The notes below the pieces were generated by a model that had not been told where the DNA came from, searched no databases, and worked only from the letters and a program-made list of their open reading frames with translations. Of a stretch of DNA of 64,000 nt, positions 1 to 11,457 are shown in pieces. The first letter of the stretch is position 1. Each line of letters begins with the position of its first letter. The DNA comes from Aspidapion aeneum (lineage: Eukaryota; Arthropoda; Insecta; Coleoptera; Brentidae), in assembly GCA_963576565.1 (NCBI GenBank), contig OY755047.1:23319171-23383170 (forward strand). Reading direction: 5' to 3'. Made by a program: the position numbers and the translations under genes.

Positions 1-1229
1 CAGCGACCCCACAAATTGGCAATGACTCGACTGCACCAACATTTCTTTATTTTTCTTGGGTTACTGTCGGACCGAGTAGGCAGTAGCACAAAAGATAAAA
101 GAAGAAAACAGCATCCACAACGTCAGAGCCTTTCATATTATAACTTGTACACAAAAAAGTCATCTTTAGTCCCGCAAACTGATGAAATTAGGGCAGTTTA
201 CCTTAAATATTTTTATTAAAATGAACATAAGACGTAAAGAAAAGGTGATAAATGGAAGGTTTTAAATTTAAAGAAACACACCGCTTGAACTGTGTCAATG
301 TTATATGCAGTTCAAATGCAGTCTTACACTTATGCAAGGTTATAACTCATAAAAATTTTATGGACGCACAGAGAGTGGGAGATGATATAAAACTTATTGC
401 AAGTCATTTCAACATGTCGCAAACATCGTTGAAGGAATTTTATTTTTCCGTTATGCCAATTTTATATAAGAGCATTTTTATATTTTACGGGCACTTTTTT
501 AAGGTTTAGAAATTCAGTATAAACTGAGGCCAACAAAAAAATACAGGCCACGACCCTGAAAAAATCAGCTGTGACTTTTAAATTGCGTCTTATGGGAGGT
601 CATATATTTTTTTATGATATTTTTTAAATGGCACTACAGAGATAAAAGGTTAAAATCTTCAAGATTTAGCATTCCTTATTTTGAATTTAAATTACCCGCC
701 ATGTACCGCATGCCAACTGGTATATTTGACATGTATTTCTGCTTTAAATAACTAACTGTGTGAGCTAATGAAGCGGCTCTGAAAAATTAAGGTTTACTAT
801 ACATTTAAAAAAAATTGTTCTCCAAGAATATAGTAAAAACAGTCTGAAACCCGGCTTTATTTTCTTTTAAAAATCAAATATTCATGAACCGTCATTACAA
901 CTTTAATATTTTAAATACAATCAGCTGCGTTGTGACGTTGCCATCAAAAAAAAATCAGCCCCCGATGTGACGTCAACAAAGTGGAGGATCGTGGCCCGTC
1001 CGTTTTGATAGCCCTGACCAGGGTATCGTAAGTTTCCGATATTTTATATGCAACCCTAGATCGATTTGATGTACGAACTATCGAAAGAAAAGATCGCCGC
1101 GCTAAGGGAAACAATCGGTGTCATAAATTTCCCCCTTCTACTTCAACATGGCGCACAGAGGACATCTATTAGTTGTTACTACAGATCTTCAATTATTTTT
1201 ATCATATAATTAATCAGTTTAATTCTCAC
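1..1229. other. No gene recognised
   Basis: I see no coding exon in this AT-rich stretch; the short open frames lack domains or splice context. A weak inverted similarity pairs GGCCACGACCCT near 553 with the reverse complement of a GGCCACGATCCTC-like segment near 990, so a decayed inverted-repeat element is possible. If the phospholipase gene continues, this is intron downstream of the exon at 1230-1330. Confidence 0.4.
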
Positions 1230-1330
1230 CTACCACTTGTCTGGTCGACTGATCCTGTCTCGAACTTTTAAGGGTCTTTCCTCCCATTCCCATTGACTGC
1301 AATGGTTCTGGTTGGACCGCCAAAATCTCC
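1230..1330 (-). CDS. PLCE1: Phospholipase C epsilon, exon after the RasGEF core (fifth exon seen)
   Basis: This exon completes a split codon from the upstream exon and reads EILAVQPEPLQSMGMG, then a Lys/Ser/Gln-rich tail (KTLKSSRQDQSTRQV). The acceptor is ATACAG on the minus strand. Two donors are possible: AG|GTGAGA gives the end at 1230, and GTG|GTAGGT gives 1234. The Leu-Arg-Glu-Ile-Leu across the junction matches the helix that follows the PFFG motif in phospholipase C epsilon RasGEF domains; the tail is family-variable linker. Only 184 bp of intron separates it from the exon at 1515-1691, against more than 12 kb for every other intron. The exon end and downstream phase are the least certain points. 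Confidence 0.62.
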
Positions 1331-1514
1331 CTGTATAAAAATCAAATTATTAAAAGATGTATAAAAATCTTGCTCTCTAGCAAGCCGGAGTATTTATAAT
1401 GGCCGCTTTAGTACAATAAATGGTCCTTCGAGCTGGATCTTGAATTCAAAAGTCGAAACTTCAACATTTTGACTAGAAGAATATCGAGGACTCTATAAAG
1501 GCGGCAGTACTTAC

Positions 1515-1691
1515 CTAAGCTCTCTGAGAAACGCCCCAAAGAACGGTACCACCGGACACTCGGCCATCGAGAGCGCTCGGCTAAGCGCTCGTTCGTACTC
1601 GACCGACAGCAGCGCCGCCGACAGGAAGTTGAGCACCGGCAGGGTATCCTTTTCTGTGATCGACAACCAGAATGGTTTGAGTTTGTTTGAC
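1515..1691 (-). CDS. PLCE1: Phospholipase C epsilon, RasGEF-domain exon with the PFFG motif (fourth exon seen)
   Basis: The frame reads SNKLKPFWLSITEKDTLPVL, continues through a VEYERALSRALS segment and ends with CPVVPFFGAFLRELR. In RasGEF (CDC25-homology) domains this covers the part after the NFN-GL core up to structural region 3, where Ras-family GEFs have VPFLG-YL-DL; the PFxG-FL-EL form is the phospholipase C epsilon version. In that enzyme the domain is known to activate Rap1, while the C-terminal catalytic core cleaves PIP2. The acceptor is TTTTTCAG|G and the donor AG|GTAAGT. Phases agree on both sides: the first G completes a Lys codon and the last two bases an Arg codon. The exon is far more GC-rich than its surroundings. 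It has no stop in this frame; overlapping frames give longer but meaningless ORFs. Confidence 0.78.
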
Positions 1692-1924
1692 CTGAAAAAT
1701 AAAATAAAATAAACATTGGACCATTGGACAGGTAGAGTTTACCCATACCTATCGGATTAAATATAATTATAACGTTGAGAGATGTCTCAAAGAGCAAGTA
1801 GTTTCCGCCGGCCTACAACTGTCAAATGCCGCTGGAGGCCGAAAGAAACCCCTTCCCTTCAAGACAAATATGTAGAAAAATGTTCTGATTCTGGTGTTTT
1901 TGTTTCAATTTTCCAATTATTTTC

Positions 1925-3120
1925 CATATTTAGTTTATCAGCAGGCAGATCTTGTAGTGATGATGTTTTTTGTCTTAAACAAGTAACTGAGAAAAGGAGT
2001 GCCAAAAATATAGAGACTCATGTTACCTTTTGGACCTACAACAAGCATATGATACCGTTCCAGTAGAAAAATTATGGACAGTGTTAGAGCAAACTAATAT
2101 CAATCATACGTACATAAAAGCGATAAAGGAACTATACAAAGGTTAAAAATCTTAACTTAAAATTGGAAATCGACTTTGTAAAGAATTCCTGGTAACGAAA
2201 GGCTTAAGACAGGGATGTTGTATTTCTCCAACTCTTTTTATAATATATATCGCAGTATCTCTAAAAAACTGAAACGTAAAGTACACGGCATGGGAATACA
2301 ACTTAACGACCGATTTACCATATACACACTACAGCTTGCTGAAGACCAAGTAATTGTAGCTAATGATAAAGAAGACATGAAGTATATGATGAGAAAGTTA
2401 ACGGAAGAATACCAAAAGTGGGGGTTAACAATGAACGTGGACAAGACACAGTACTTATATATTGGAAACGAATTAAGTGAGTTAGAACTAGACAATGGAC
2501 AAACAATATTCCCATGCAATGAGTATGTATACTTATGTGTCACATTTGATAAGACCGGAACAGACTGTAAATAACTTGCAGAAAGGATAGTAAAAGCAAA
2601 AAAGGTTATTGGATGTTTCAACAGTATTTTATGGAGCAGAGAGATAAAAAAAATGTAAAATTTTAGATATATGAAACAATGGTGAAAATCGCGCTGTTGT
2701 ATGTAATAGAGACTTGTCGCGTAACAAAAAAATACAAAACAAAAATGGAAAGTGTCGAAATGGATACAATAAGAAGATCAGTGAGAATATATAGAACAGA
2801 TCATATAAGAAATGAGATTCTAAAAGAAATGATGGGAATCGAGGGAAGCATAACGGATGACATCACTAAAAGGCAACTGATATGGTACGGCCATGTACAA
2901 CGGATGAACGACGAAAGATTACCAAAGCCGGTCCTAGAATGGCAACCAATAGGGCGCGGCAAAAAAGGCGTCCTAAACTAGAATGGCAACAGTCAATTCA
3001 AAGATCAATAAATCAAAAAACCTGACAGAAGATGAAACATGTCAGGATCCAAGGAGGTGGAGAATAGGTGTCGGACAACGTAGAAAAACGTTCTAAACCG
3101 ACATAATAGTAATAGTAGTT
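1925..3120 (+). mobile_element. RTE-like LINE fragment (family A), reverse transcriptase to 3' end
   Basis: Broken frames give successive reverse-transcriptase motifs: SAGRSCSDDVFCLKQVTEKR near 1937, DLQQAYDTVPVEKLW near 2036 (motif A region), GLRQGCCISPTLF near 2203 (motif B), then LQLAEDQVIVANDKEDM near 2330, where the usual ADDQ is AEDQ. The C-terminal part (2679-2981) has RRSVRI, KRQLIWYGHVQRM and RLPK-L-W. Several stops and frameshifts make it dead. The 3' end is a short ATAGTAATAGTAG tract. A second copy lies at 58905-59850. Upstream endonuclease sequence is absent, as expected for a 5'-truncated insertion. Family placement rests on motif style only. Confidence 0.75.
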
Positions 3121-3250
3121 TATCAGCTTTCAGAACAGATTTTTTAGGTAACCTGAATACAATTTTGCAGGTTTATTGTTGACACTGTATAGATTATTTT
3201 GGTATACTCTATGCTCCGGTTTTTAATGATTTGGAAACATAATTAAACTT

Positions 3251-3813
3251 GATGTTGTATTAAAGTGGCACCGCGTCATCAAAACCGTGATGGGCGGGAA
3301 GGGAGTAGAGGGGTACATACAGTGGCTCGCACTTCCTGTAATTTTTTTATTGGTATTAATTCCCATAACGAGGCACTGCACTAATTAGGCATTAGCTTAC
3401 TATTTTACTTGCTTTTTATTTATGTCTTCTTTTAAACGATTTTATTAGAAAGGAACATACTGGTTGTTACGAACATATTGATTTAGCTGGGATTTGACGT
3501 TGTCTATTCGTTGTTGTTTTAACTGTTTAATTGTCAAACAAATTGGGACCCACTTTCTACAATACAAATTACCGTTTTTGCAACTAAATCAATATTTGCG
3601 CACATTTTAATATAATTTTGGATTCTCTTTTATGTTTTGGATCTTTATACCTATTTTATCTCTCCTTTAAATAGGTGTTTTATTATAGACATATAAAGCG
3701 GCACGCTGCAGGTACAAAGTGGAAGAACAATTTTTTGAGGCTTCTTTACTTAGATTTTGCCACAAAATTTGGTTTACCATAGCTATGACGCGGTGCCACT
3801 TATATACATCATC
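3251..3813. mobile_element. Non-autonomous TIR element, copy 1 (563 bp)
   Basis: The two ends are inverted copies of each other: GATG-TTGTATTAAAGTGGC on the left, and GATGATGTATATAAGTGGC when the right end is reverse-complemented. Both continue into ACCGCGTCAT. There is no coding capacity. A second copy at 35266-35852 aligns across the whole length in the same orientation. The mobilising family is not identified. Confidence 0.7.
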
Positions 3814-4399
3814 TGTGGGTAAGTATTAAATTTTCCAAAACCACAAGCTGGATTTTCAACAGTTCCTTGACTTTACCTAGCTTTTTAAGCTGTTATTCAA
3901 AGAGACGACGAACAAAAAATTATGCACACATCTTAGAGTCACATAGCTATTTGGTAAAACAAAAAATGCAGCTTTTGCGTTAAATTTCTCTCACAAGCCG
4001 TAAAAGTATTTTAAAAGACTTTGCCTAGACAAGTCGATAATGCGCTAAAGATGGCGTTGGAGAAAAAGTGATAATTTACTTTTAGCCCATTTTCTTTTAA
4101 GTTTACATTTTAAAAGCGACCAAAAAGGGTTACAGCGGTGAAACGTCAATTTTCTGAATTTTCTAGCAAGCGTTTTCTCGCAACGTGGTTTTTAAAACGA
4201 TAAAAATAAAAATCGGTTTAAAAGGCAATCTGGTTGACAGTCTAGGTGATATTTAAGGGAATTTCGTATCTTTACATTTTCTGTGCACAGTGAACACATC
4301 TTAAAAAAAATAAATACACCCTGGAATAAAATAAATTTAAAACTATTAAACCATTACAAGTATGAACAGTCTATACCATACAACTCTTTCTTCTTTTTT
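3814..4399. other. Unassigned intronic DNA
   Basis: AT-rich sequence with no ORF, splice-flanked exon or clear repeat that I can recognise. Confidence 0.4.
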
Positions 4400-5015
4400 T
4401 CTGTGTCTTTCCTTGTTCGCCTCATTTTTTGCTAATATTTCGCCTCGCGTCGATTTACGTGACTCAAATATGCGATCCTTTGAACTTTTGTAAACCGAGT
4501 CTGTAATTCTGCATCTTCTATTAGCCTATTCAGCTTAAAGTTGTTAGAGACTTTTCATGTACCATTTTCTCTTTGTATTGGCCCGTGTATCTCACATAAT
4601 TATCCTGGACAAAGATGGAAAATCAACGATAAGCTCATCGAAAACAACAATTGAGTTCTTAAGTTATCTGATGAACTTCACTAAGTCATCAATTGATGGC
4701 GGCAATACTCACAGACTCTAGAGATCAGTGACCATTCTTCTATAAATGTTAATAACGTCAAAATCAGCTGTTTTTAGTTTTTTTTTGTTCACTTGGGTCT
4801 TATTTTATATTTTTGCTCATTTTTTTTTGTTAAAATGCCTCACGGTGGAGCAATAAAAATTGCAACGAACCCCTTGCTTGAAAGATACAGAATCTGGAGG
4901 GAATTTTGGTATCAGTCAGACAGAGGCATGCTAGGATTGAGGGTTACTTTTAAAATTTTGTTTCTATGTTCAGCAGGGACCTTTTAGACAAAACGAAAAA
5001 AAAACACTGAAAAAA
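4400..5015 (+). repeat. Satellite-like tandem repeat, unit 1 (first part)
   Basis: This block matches 9946-10590 over its length (shared landmarks: CTTTCCTTGTTC, GCTAATATTTCG, CGATTTACGTG, CAAATAT-CGATCCTTTGAAC). It contains a short open frame ending KILFLCSAGTF whose partner copy differs mainly by amino-acid-changing substitutions, so it is not a conserved gene. The rest of the unit resumes at 9652, after the LINE inserted at 5016. Confidence 0.7.
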
Positions 5016-5426
5016 GCGAGATTAGGAACTTAATTTTATCTGATTTTATCGTGTTGTTTTTCAGTTTTCGGTGGTCATCGGATTCACCGAAAGAAAATAT
5101 TAGATGAACGTCATGTGCAGTGTGTGTGCGACTTTAATGTGCTAGTTTGGTTTGTAAATGACGTACGTTTGTAAATGGGCTGCAGAAATAAATAACTTTG
5201 TAAGTGAAAAATAATAATTTAAATATTGTCGCACTCACCAAATCATTTTATTACACAAATTACGCTATATGAGTATAAAAAACCAAACAAAAACACAGCA
5301 CAACAAACGAAATATACAACAAATAGCAATTGAAAACCGTTAAATTCACCGGAAATTTCTACTTTGTTTTTGTGATAAGTAATTTTTATCACTAAATAAG
5401 ACAAATAAAGGAGACCGTACACGAAA

Positions 5427-6309
5427 ATGTGTCAAAGTGAAATTACGCTCAGTTATATCCTTCAAGAAATACGCTTATCTAAATCAGAGCTTACGGAGCA
5501 CATTCAAGCATTAGAAACAAAAGTTACCGAAAACCTAGATAATTTGAAGGGAAAAGTGACATTTTTGGAGAAAGAAAACTTAGAATTAAAATCAAAAATT
5601 GAGAAACTTGAAAGGGAAAATAAAAAAAAACGGTGCACTGATATTTAATCTGGAAAATCAACCCCAGAGTTTATCATGTAAATACATCTGTGATACATTA
5701 AACACTCTTCTTGAAATTGATATTAAAGAGGATCACCTAAATAACTTCTATAGACTAGAAAACTCAACGGATTCACCAATAAAAATTCAATTTTTGTCAG
5801 CACTAAAAAAGACCTTAGTTTTTAAAAACTGCCACAAGTTGAGTGGTACTGGCATCGTAATTGCACACGATCTAACGGAAGATCAGAGGTCAACACAAAA
5901 AGTTCTGCGTAAACACCTCAAACAGTTAAAGAACACCTCTGACGAAACAACTTACATCAGGGGAGACAAACTGTATGCCAAGGACGGACAAATCCTATCA
6001 GTCGACGACATTTTGTTTATTGAATCTCAGTCCGAAAGCTGTCGCTTAACAAATAGCGCCCCACCAACACCGACAGTGTTGCCAAAGCAACGCGAAGAAT
6101 CTGAGGAAGTCTTTAAAAGTCAGGATAAACTTGAAGATCACCAAAAAATAACGTCTGAAATAAAACAGAAAATTGTACAGCAAAAAACAATTGAAACCCC
6201 GAAATTATCTAAAACCAAGACTACTGGAAGCAAGGTTCTATTCAATCTTGTCAATGCAATTGAAAAGAAAAAAACTCTAAGGTCAGGATCGTCCAGCAGT
6301 CAAAAATAA
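5427..6309 (+). pseudogene. LINE ORF1 (nucleic-acid-binding protein), one frameshift
   Basis: The first frame (73 residues) is a Leu/Glu/Lys-rich coiled coil, for example EKENLELKSKIEKLERENKK. It breaks at an A9 run (5622-5630), and the following frame continues the protein for about 220 residues. With one A fewer the two frames would be continuous. The second part has an L1-ORF1-like RNA-binding fold pattern (LENFYRLE-like segment, then IVIAHDLTEDQR, YIRGDKLYAKDGQI) and a Lys/Gln/Thr-rich basic C-terminus. Such proteins trimerise through the coiled coil and coat LINE RNA. The slippage-prone A run looks like a mutation rather than programmed frameshifting, because ORF2 also carries ordinary breaks. 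The 210-bp gap to ORF2 has no other gene. Confidence 0.7.
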
Positions 6310-6519
6310 TTTGGAAGAAAAACAAAGAAAAAAAATATTGTTAAGACTTTTTACATTTTACTCTTTACTTTTTTTTTGTTTTTGTGTGTTTTTAATGTTT
6401 GTATGATAAATAGACTGTAGTTTAAGTTTCGTCTTGATAAATTTTCTTTTGTTGTCTTAACGTCTTAAAATTGAATTTTATTTATAAATATATACACACA
6501 CAATTTATTTCCGATTAAA

Positions 6520-9363
6520 ATGGATCAGTTTGTAAGAGATTTTAATTATGACTTTATGGATAATGAGGTCGAAAATTTTTTGGATTTTAATAACTTTGTA
6601 GAAATTAAAAAAATGCAACAATCTTTTAAAATATTTCATAAAAATATAAGAAGTATAAATAAAAATATTGATGAACTTCTGGTCAATCTCTCACAATTAC
6701 AAAATCCTCTAGATTGCATTATCTTGACCGAAACGTTTATGGTATATGATAAATCCCAATTTTTTTTGGAAAATTATGACTTCTTATATAGTGAAGGAGA
6801 TATCAATAAAAATGACGGTGTCGCTATCTATATTAAAAACTCTTTAAGTTACTCCTATAAAACCATAAAATTAGATAGATGCAAAGCCCTTGAACTACAA
6901 ATCAATAACTTTGATAAAAAAATACTTATCACTGCAGTATATAAAACCTCTGCTCAGGACTCTAATGAATTTGTCTTAGCCCTTAATAACTATTTAGAAA
7001 ACACTAAACAAATAGTCTCAGATATGCATTTTATTGTGGGTGATCTAAACATTGACCTTCTCGGAGGGGATGAAGTGAGCCAAGATCTTTTAAATATCCT
7101 ATATACAAATAATTTTGAGTCGTTAGTCAACAAAATCACTAGACCAGCATCTAAAACATACTTAGACCATATTCATGTAAAGTGTCGTAACCAATCTCTA
7201 TTCAAAAATATCTTGCCAGTAATAATTATAAGTACCATTACAGACCATTACTCAACTACAGTTTTAACGCCTTTAGCAATACAATCGACTGGAAACTCAC
7301 ACTCATCTTATGAAATTTTAAACGAGAAAAAACTTAAACGGGTATGGAACAAATAAATTGGAAAGAATTTTATAAAATAAAAGAAGTAAATGCTATGACC
7401 AACAACTTTCTAGACACAATAACAAAAAATATTAAAGAATCTTCAACAATAATAAAAACGTCTCGGAGAGCACACAAACGTAAACCATGGATTACCCAGG
7501 GCTTAGTAAAATCAGTCAACAAAAAAAAACAATTTATATAAAATTTATCAAAAATATCCAAATGATTAGACCAAAAGACGTTTTACACAGTATCGTGCAC
7601 AACTTAACCTATTACTTAAAAATGCTAAAGTCAACTATTTTAAATCAAAAATAGCAGCTAATCAAACTTGCTCCAAAACCTTATGGAATACAGTTAAAGA
7701 TATATATTGCAAATCAAAAATCAATGAAATTAACCAAGTTTCTGATATTAACAAAAAACAGATCCTAAAGAAATTGCTGATTCATTTAATAAATATTTTG
7801 CTAATGTAGGTGCGAATTTGGCTAAACAAATACAAAAACCACAAAAAAATCCCCTAAAAAAGAGAAAACTTTTAAATCATAATTTTACTTTAAAACAAAC
7901 AACGGAAACTGAAATAGAAAATATAATAAAAATCTTAAAAAATAAAAAGGAAACCATAAAAAACATTGTTGAACACATAGCTGGCCCATTAGTACATATA
8001 ATAAACACTTCCTTTAAACACGGTATAGTGCCAAATAAGTTTAAAATCGCAACTATTAAACCAATTCATAAAGCAGGAGACAAAGATAGTATGTCAAACT
8101 ATAGGCCCATTTCCCTCATTTCTCACTTTGCCAAGATCTATAAGAAAGTTCTTAACGAAAGACTGCAAAAATATTTAAAAAATTACTCGATTATGTCTAA
8201 AAAGCAGTTTGGGTTCCAAAAAGGAAAAAACACACAAGATGCTAATGCATCTTTAACTACGAAAATATATGGGTCACTAGAGAGCGGTAAGCCTTCACTT
8301 CGTGTATTCCTTGATCTTGCGAAGGCGTTCGACACTGTGAGCCATTCTCAGTTGATGGAGTCTTTGCGGGATCTGGGGGTAAGGGGGATGTCATGGAGGC
8401 TCTTTCAATCCTGTCTAACTAACAGAAAACAATATACAAGCATCAAAGGTCAGTTAAGTGGAGAGGAAGAAGTCCTTTTTGGTGTTCCTCAGGGAACTGT
8501 GATTGGCCCAACTCTTTTTATCCTCTATATTAATAGTATTCTTGAACAACCATTAGAAGGTGACGTGTTGAGTTTCTGCGATGACACAGTTATATTCGTT
8601 GTAGCAGATACGTGGCATCAATTAAAAACTTTGGCAGAAAAAAATCTCAAAGAACTTTTCAAAATATTCGATCAAAAACTTTTAACAATAAACTATAAAA
8701 AAACTTACTTCATGTCCTTTTCTTGTAATAGCAGAGGCTTGCCAAACTTTGATACTCTTAACGTTAATAACATAAATTCAAAATCTACGAACACAATTAA
8801 ATACTTAGGAGTGCACTTCGATCCTCATTTAAAGTGGAACATCCACACTAAAAAAGTTGCAAATACAATCCGGGTAATGCTTTTTAGAATTAAAATATCT
8901 GAGAAAAATATTGGACATTAAACAAATAAAAATTTTATATTATTCTGTGGTCGAAAGCAGAATTCAATATGGAGTCCTAGCATGGGGTGGAGTATATGAT
9001 GCACATATAAAAAAACTAAATACTATCCAAAAGGGAATTTTAAAAATAATGTACTAAAAAAACTATCGGTACCCATCAAACTTAATATACAAAGAGTCAA
9101 AAGTATTTGATACTAGGCAAATGTTTTACTACCAGATTAGCTTGTACTGCTTTAAGAACAAAAATCTATTAAATATCCAAAACCATACACAAAATACTAG
9201 ATATGTTTCTCAGTACAAAATAAAGGAAAATAGAGCTCCTAAAAATATTGGCCAAAGACATCATATTTATCTCCTTCCAAAAGTTTTCAACCACTTTCCA
9301 AAGAACTTAGGAAATCTTTTATCGAAAATCAAATATCTTTCAAAAAATTTAAAAAATATGTAA
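6520..9363 (+). pseudogene. LINE ORF2: endonuclease and reverse transcriptase, multiple frameshifts
   Basis: Residues 1-278 (6520-7356) are an APE-type endonuclease: HKNIRSIN, LTETF, GDLNIDLL, KTYLDHI and TDHYS stand at the expected metal-, DNA- and phosphate-contacting positions. Breaks follow near 7350 and between 7541 and 7800; IADSFNKYFANVG near 7776 is the usual linker motif. The reverse transcriptase (7818-8921) has SNYRPISL, motif A FLDLAKAFDT (8307), motif B GVPQGTVIGPTLF (8481) and motif C FCDDT (8574), where related elements have FADD or YADD; the paired Asp residues remain. The C-terminal part is in another frame. The degraded linker and tail mean no active enzyme. Confidence 0.85.
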
Positions 9364-9651
9364 AAATTTTGCTTTTAGAGAAATCTCGCGAAGAAATTAA
9401 TAATGTAAATTTGTAATCTTGTTTCTACTTTTAGGTTTAGTTTATATAGGTAATATTGTTTTTTTTTAATGTTCTACTTAATGGGTGTAGTGTGTTGTAT
9501 TTGATATGCTTGTATGGCAGAACACAAAATCCTAGCGCGACGTTTTTGTCTTTAGGAATGTGATTTGTTCTGGGAGCGTAACTCTTATAATGTGTTATAT
9601 CTACTCTGTAATTTGTAATTCCTGGAAATAAATTGAATTGAAATTGAAAAA

Positions 9652-10925
9652 TTGATTATTTTATAAAGTCGTAATTTATTTCATTGGATCAAAACCGCCC
9701 CTAAATAAGGTTTTATAAAAAAAAAACAAAATAAATTGAACAAAAAGAAAAGAAAAACAAACAGAATAAGAAGACAAAAAAGGCCTTAGCGAGTAGGCGC
9801 ACTGGGCGTTGATAGTAGAGAATCGATGCTAAAGTGGAAAAGCGTATTCCCACCTTCCCTGACGTTTCCTGTCCTACAAGCCCAAACATTCCGCTTTGAA
9901 TGTTTTTATAGCATTTTTAAACAATAAAGGGTGTAAGACCTATGATACGTCTTTCCTTGTTCACCTCATTTGCTCCCAGTTTTATCTGAGTTTCTGCTAA
10001 TATTTCGTCATGCGTCGATTTACGTGCCTCAAATATTCGATCCTTTGAACTTTTGTAAAGCAAGGTACGTCTGAAATTCTGTATCTTCTATTAGCATATT
10101 CAGCTTAAAGTTCTTAACGACTTTTCATGTACCATTTTCTCTTTGTAATGGCCCATGTATCTCGCAGAGTTATTCTGGGCAAAGCTGTAAATTCAAATCG
10201 GTGATGAGCTCATCGAACACAACAATAATTAAGTTCTTAAGTTATCTGATAAACTTCATCAAGTCACCAATTGATGGCGACAATGCTCACCGAGTCTAGA
10301 GGTCGGTGATTAATTTTCTATAAATATCAATAACGTCAAAATCAGCCGTTTTTAGTTTTTTTTTTTGGTTTACTTGGGTCTTGTTTTATTATTTTTGTTC
10401 GTTTTTTTTTTGTTAAGATGCCTCCTGGTGGAGCAAAAAAAAATTGCAACTAACATCTTGCTTAAAAGATGCAGAGTCTGGAGTGCATTTTGGTATCAGT
10501 CAGAGAGCGGCATTCCAGAATTGAAGGTTACATTAAAAATTTTGTTTCTATGTACAGCAGGGACTTTTTAGACAAAACGAAAAAAAAAACTGAAAAAATT
10601 TTTAAAAACTCGTCATTTATCTCGATGGATCGAAACAGCCTCTAAATAAGGTTTTATGAGAAAAACAAACAAAAAAAATTGAACAAAAATAAAAGAAAAA
10701 CAAACAGAATAAGAAGACAAAAAAGGCCGTAGCGAGTAGGCGCACTGGGCGTTGATAGTATGGGAATTTTTCCATGCGGGTTTTCGGTCTAATCGAGAAT
10801 CGATGCTAAAGTGGAAAAGCGTATTCCCACCTTCCCTGACGTTTCCTGTTCTACAAGCTTAAACATTCCGCTTTAAATGTCTTTATTGTGATTTTAAACT
10901 AAGTATAGCAGTTTTAAACAATTAA
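9652..10925 (+). repeat. Satellite-like tandem repeat: end of unit 1 and all of unit 2
   Basis: 9652-9945 and 10600-10925 are near copies of each other (shared landmarks: CCTCTAAATAAGGTTTTAT or its one-base variant, AGTAGGCGCACTGGGCGTTG, GAATCGATGCTAAAGTGG, CCTTCCCTGACGTTTCCTG). The second carries about 35 extra bases before GAGAATCGATGC. Between them, 9946-10599 matches 4400-5015. The order is therefore M-R-M-R, a two-unit tandem array of about 0.95-kb units, cut at the first M/R junction by the LINE at 5016-9644. An alternative is a TRIM-like element in which R is a direct terminal repeat, but R lacks TG...CA ends. Confidence 0.65.
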
Positions 10926-11457
10926 GGGGATATACGATACGTTCAGGCCCGGCCTGGCCAGGTCGGCTAGTCGGTGAACACCGAGGGCCCCCCAAGGGGG
11001 GTATATTTAAATGTATACGTCGGGGCCTTAAAAAAGTGGTTTGTATTTGGGATGAAGAGATCCCAAACAGAGTGGGATGACTTTATTTACTGCACCGGTT
11101 TATTTTTGTTATCATATTTTTTTTAAATAAGACGACCGGGAAAAGGAATCAAATATCCCAATTTTGAACCGAAATAGGGTGTTGTGTATAAAATCTACAT
11201 AAAACTAGGCAGTGGCGGACCCACGGGGGCTCGGGCCTCCCCCGTTCTTGAAATAAAGCCTACACTCACTAAATAACTACTATACTAATACACTACTAAA
11301 TAAATAACCAATGGATAGACCGCAATTTTTTACCAAATTTAAATATTTTTCATAAAAATTACCACTTAAGATGAGTATTTTTTTTATACAAATAAAACTT
11401 TATTTTCCAAAAATATAAATATGCTTGCTTGTTTAATTGCTGAAACCACCCTAAAAG
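10926..11457. other. Intronic DNA with hAT-like end sequences
   Basis: GC-rich CAGGCCCGGCCTGGCC (from about 10945) and GCAGTGGCGGACCCACGGGG (from about 11211) resemble termini of non-autonomous hAT elements, but no matching opposite ends were found. The rest is AT-rich with no coding sequence. Confidence 0.35.

Larger units (their letters stand above)
5016..9644 (+). mobile_element. Near full-length two-ORF LINE, inactivated
   Basis: A 4.63-kb non-LTR retrotransposon with ORF1 (5427-6309), an APE-type endonuclease (6520-7356), reverse transcriptase (7818-8921), a C-terminal remnant (9121-9363) and a tail of AATTGAATTGAAATTGAA units. TGAAAAA lies just before the 5' end (5008-5014) and just after the tail (9645-9651), a plausible 7-bp target-site duplication. 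Removing the element joins the two halves of a repeat that also exists uninterrupted at 9946-10925, which supports both boundaries. The motif style is that of the jockey/CR1 group without RNase H. Several frameshifts make it immobile. Confidence 0.85.

Noticed and set aside
1408..1797. Long minus-strand open frame over the phospholipase exon
   Set aside because: It is in a different frame from the splice-consistent RasGEF reading, is Arg/Cys-rich, and crosses both splice sites.
4793..4987. Short ORF repeated at 10365-10571
   Set aside because: It lies inside a duplicated repeat; differences between the copies mostly change amino acids and the second has a frame shift, so no sign of a conserved protein.
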